NCBI RefSeq assembly: GCF_002742635.1
Contig: NZ_PEGF01000002.1
Coordinates: 1,612,001 to 1,676,000 of the forward strand
Direction of reading: 5' to 3'
Source: Caulobacter sp. X
Lineage (GTDB): Bacteria; Pseudomonadota; Alphaproteobacteria; Caulobacterales; Caulobacteraceae
DNA: 64,000 nt
Shown: positions 62,594 to 64,000 of the stretch, piece after piece
Layout of the letters: every line of letters begins with the position of its first letter
Position numbering within the stretch: the first letter of the stretch is position 1
The notes under the pieces: generated by a model
What the model was told of the DNA's origin: nothing
What the model saw: only the letters and a program-made list of their open reading frames with translations
Database searches by the model: none
Position numbers and translations under genes: made by a program

Positions 62594-64000
62594 GCGCGCA
62601 CCGCCGTCGCTTCCGGACCCTGGGCTCTCAGAGCCTTGGCCGCGACGTCCAGCGTGCGCACCGGCGGCTCGGGAACTTCGTCGCCGTCGTCGTCCGGACC
62701 CGGCCGCTCTCTTAGCGCCGCCACGAAGTCGTCGCGCCAGGCGGTGACGTCCTCGCGCCGCACGTTGTCGAACAGGGACTCCCAGCGCCTCTTGCGCTCT
62801 TCCAGGCTCATCGACAGGGCGCGCTCCAGGGCGTCGGAGATCTCCTCGGGGCTGTTCGGATTGATGATCAACGCGTCCTTCATCTGCCGCGCCGCGCCGG
62901 CGAAGCGCGACAGGATCAGCACGCCGGGATCGTCCGGGTTCTGGGCCGCGACATATTCCTTGGCCACCAGGTTCATGCCGTCGCGCAGCGGCGTGACCAA
63001 GGCCGCCTTGGCCGCGCGATAGACCCCCGCCAACTCGTCGCGCCGGTAGGAGCGGTTTACATAGCGGATCGGCGTGAAGTCCATCTCGGCATAGGCGCCG
63101 TTGATGCGGCCGATCAGGCCGTCCAGCCGGCCGCGCAGGTCCTGATAGGCCTCGACCTGATCGCGCGAGATCGGGGCGATCTGCAGCAGCATCACCTCGC
63201 GCCGCATCTCCGGATGGTCGTGCAGGAACCGCTCGTAGCCGACCAGCCGCTCCTCCAACCCCTTGGAATAGTCCAGCCGGTCGACGCCCACGATCATCTT
63301 GCGGAAGACGCTGTGGGCCATCATCCGGTCGTAGGTCTTCCGGGCGTTCTCGCTGTTGACGATCTCGGCGAAATCCTGGGCGTCCACGCCGATCGGGAAG
63401 GCCTCGGCGCGGGTCCGTCGTCCGAAGGCGACCAATTCGCCGCGCGCGTTCTTCGAGCCCTGCACCTCCGAGAACACGTAGCCCTCGAAGGCCTGCAGCG
63501 ACTCCTCGGTCTGGAAGCCGATCAGGTCGTAGTCGAACAGGGCCTCCACCAGCTGGCGATGGCGGGGCAGGGTGACGACCAGCTGGTGGGCCGGCCAGGG
63601 GATGTGCAGGAAGAAGCCGATGCGGTTGGTGATCCCCATCCGCCGCAGCTCGCGGGCCACCGGGATCAGGTGATAGTCGTGCACCCAGACGATATCGTCG
63701 GGCTCGATCAGCGGCGCCAGGGTCTCGGCGAACCGCCGATTGACCCGGTCGTAGCCTTCGCCGAACGAGCGGTCATAGGCCGTCAGGTCCACGCGATAGT
63801 GGAACAGCGGCCACAGCGTCTTGTTGGCGTAGCCGTTGTAGTACTCCTGGTAGTCGGTCTCCTCGAGATCGACGGTGGCGACCGTGACGCCCTCGATACG
63901 CTGCATGTTCAGCTGGCCGGTGAACTCCGGAATGGTCTTGCCGCTCCAGCCGAACCAGATGCCGGAATATTCCCGCAGCGCGGCGGCCAGGGCCATGGCC
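62590..64000 (-). CDS. otsA: Trehalose-6-phosphate synthase, partial (N-terminus outside window)
   Basis: OtsA, a GT20 retaining glycosyltransferase, makes trehalose-6-phosphate from UDP-glucose and glucose-6-phosphate. At least 468 residues are visible: ALREYSGIWFGWSGKTIPE near the edge, VDLTAYDRSFGEGYDRVNRR, VWVHDYHLIPVARELRRMG, FFLHIPWPAHQLVVTLPRH, VDRLDYSKGLEERLVGYER and NPDDPGVLILSRFAGAARQM with LIINPNSPEEISDAL. The first roughly 30 residues, normally including a VVSNR start and the first glycine loop, lie to the right of the window. Its stop overlaps the AraC stop by four bases (convergent). Confidence 0.93.
   Translation of the reverse strand, partial: AMALAAALREYSGIWFGWSGKTIPEFTGQLNMQRIEGVTVATVDLEETDYQEYYNGYANKTLWPLFHYRVDLTAYDRSFGEGYDRVNRRFAETLAPLIEPDDIVWVHDYHLIPVARELRRMGITNRIGFFLHIPWPAHQLVVTLPRHRQLVEALFDYDLIGFQTEESLQAFEGYVFSEVQGSKNARGELVAFGRRTRAEAFPIGVDAQDFAEIVNSENARKTYDRMMAHSVFRKMIVGVDRLDYSKGLEERLVGYERFLHDHPEMRREVMLLQIAPISRDQVEAYQDLRGRLDGLIGRINGAYAEMDFTPIRYVNRSYRRDELAGVYRAAKAALVTPLRDGMNLVAKEYVAAQNPDDPGVLILSRFAGAARQMKDALIINPNSPEEISDALERALSMSLEERKRRWESLFDNVRREDVTAWRDDFVAALRERPGPDDDGDEVPEPPVRTLDVAAKALRAQGPEATAVRA

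Overview
The window is about 64 kb of GC-rich DNA from an alphaproteobacterium, almost certainly a Caulobacter species close to C. crescentus/vibrioides or C. segnis. Supporting this are a TipN-type polarity protein followed by a uronate cluster (an order I recall from the C. crescentus tipN region), a CC0125/CC1285-type lipoprotein, frequent GTG and TTG starts, and a -10 element of the type CCTATAAC. I saw no rRNA, tRNA, CRISPR array, prophage or insertion sequence.

Layout. 1-2.7 kb: end of the ribosomal protein superoperon (rpsM, rpsK, rpoA, rplQ) with a promoter and a clear terminator. 2.7-13.5 kb: a small membrane protein, an ABC-2 exporter pair, a secreted phosphodiesterase, a tightly overlapping five-gene unit (VOC, MmcQ/YjbR, ArsR, AHSA1/SRPBCC, MFS), an HtrA-like lipoprotein protease, rarA and a pseudouridine synthase. 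13.5-24 kb: a small lipoprotein, a possible degenerate GGDEF/EAL protein, crcB with an S4-type pseudouridine synthase, a DUF1501/DUF1800 pair, an ATP12 chaperone, a YnfA protein, pccB, an MgtC/DUF4010 protein and a DUF1761 protein. 24-30 kb: metG, an MFS permease and the sulfate activation operon cysD-cysNC. 30-34 kb: the polarity factor tipN, followed after 15 bases by a PglC-like sugar-phosphate transferase.

33.7-46.6 kb is a hexuronate catabolic cluster. On the minus strand are uxaA and a uxuB-type reductase. Divergently on the plus strand are a LacI-family regulator, uxaC, kduI, kduD, ppc, eda and kdgK. Together they convert glucuronate/galacturonate and unsaturated uronates to 2-keto-3-deoxygluconate, then KDPG, then pyruvate plus glyceraldehyde-3-phosphate, with PEP carboxylase alongside. 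A near-palindromic operator built on TGACACCGGTGTCA recurs before uxaA/lacI, before uxaC, twice before eda, and again near 60.1 kb before a 2-keto-4-pentenoate-hydratase-like gene followed by an ExuT-like hexuronate permease. This ties loci 24 kb apart into one apparent regulon.

46.6-64 kb holds mixed accessory and housekeeping genes: a DUF1244 protein, a proline iminopeptidase, a Phd/VapC toxin-antitoxin pair, a Kef-type antiporter, a CsbD-like lipoprotein, a flavin-dependent halogenase, an M24 peptidase, a PQQ-type sugar dehydrogenase, a Gfo/Idh/MocA oxidoreductase, the exuT unit, an orphan BlaI-type regulator, a DUF2306/AraC divergent pair, and the C-terminal part of otsA running off the right edge.

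The two longer gene-poor stretches are 44264-44827 (paired operators and a possible 32-codon ORF) and 46942-47630 (inverted copies of a palindromic repeat and a possible structured RNA). No wholly new multi-gene system is evident. The strongest leads are the extended uronate regulon with its uncharacterised hydratase-like member, the degenerate signalling protein, the interleaved inverted repeats before the VOC operon, and the tipN-glycosyltransferase pairing.
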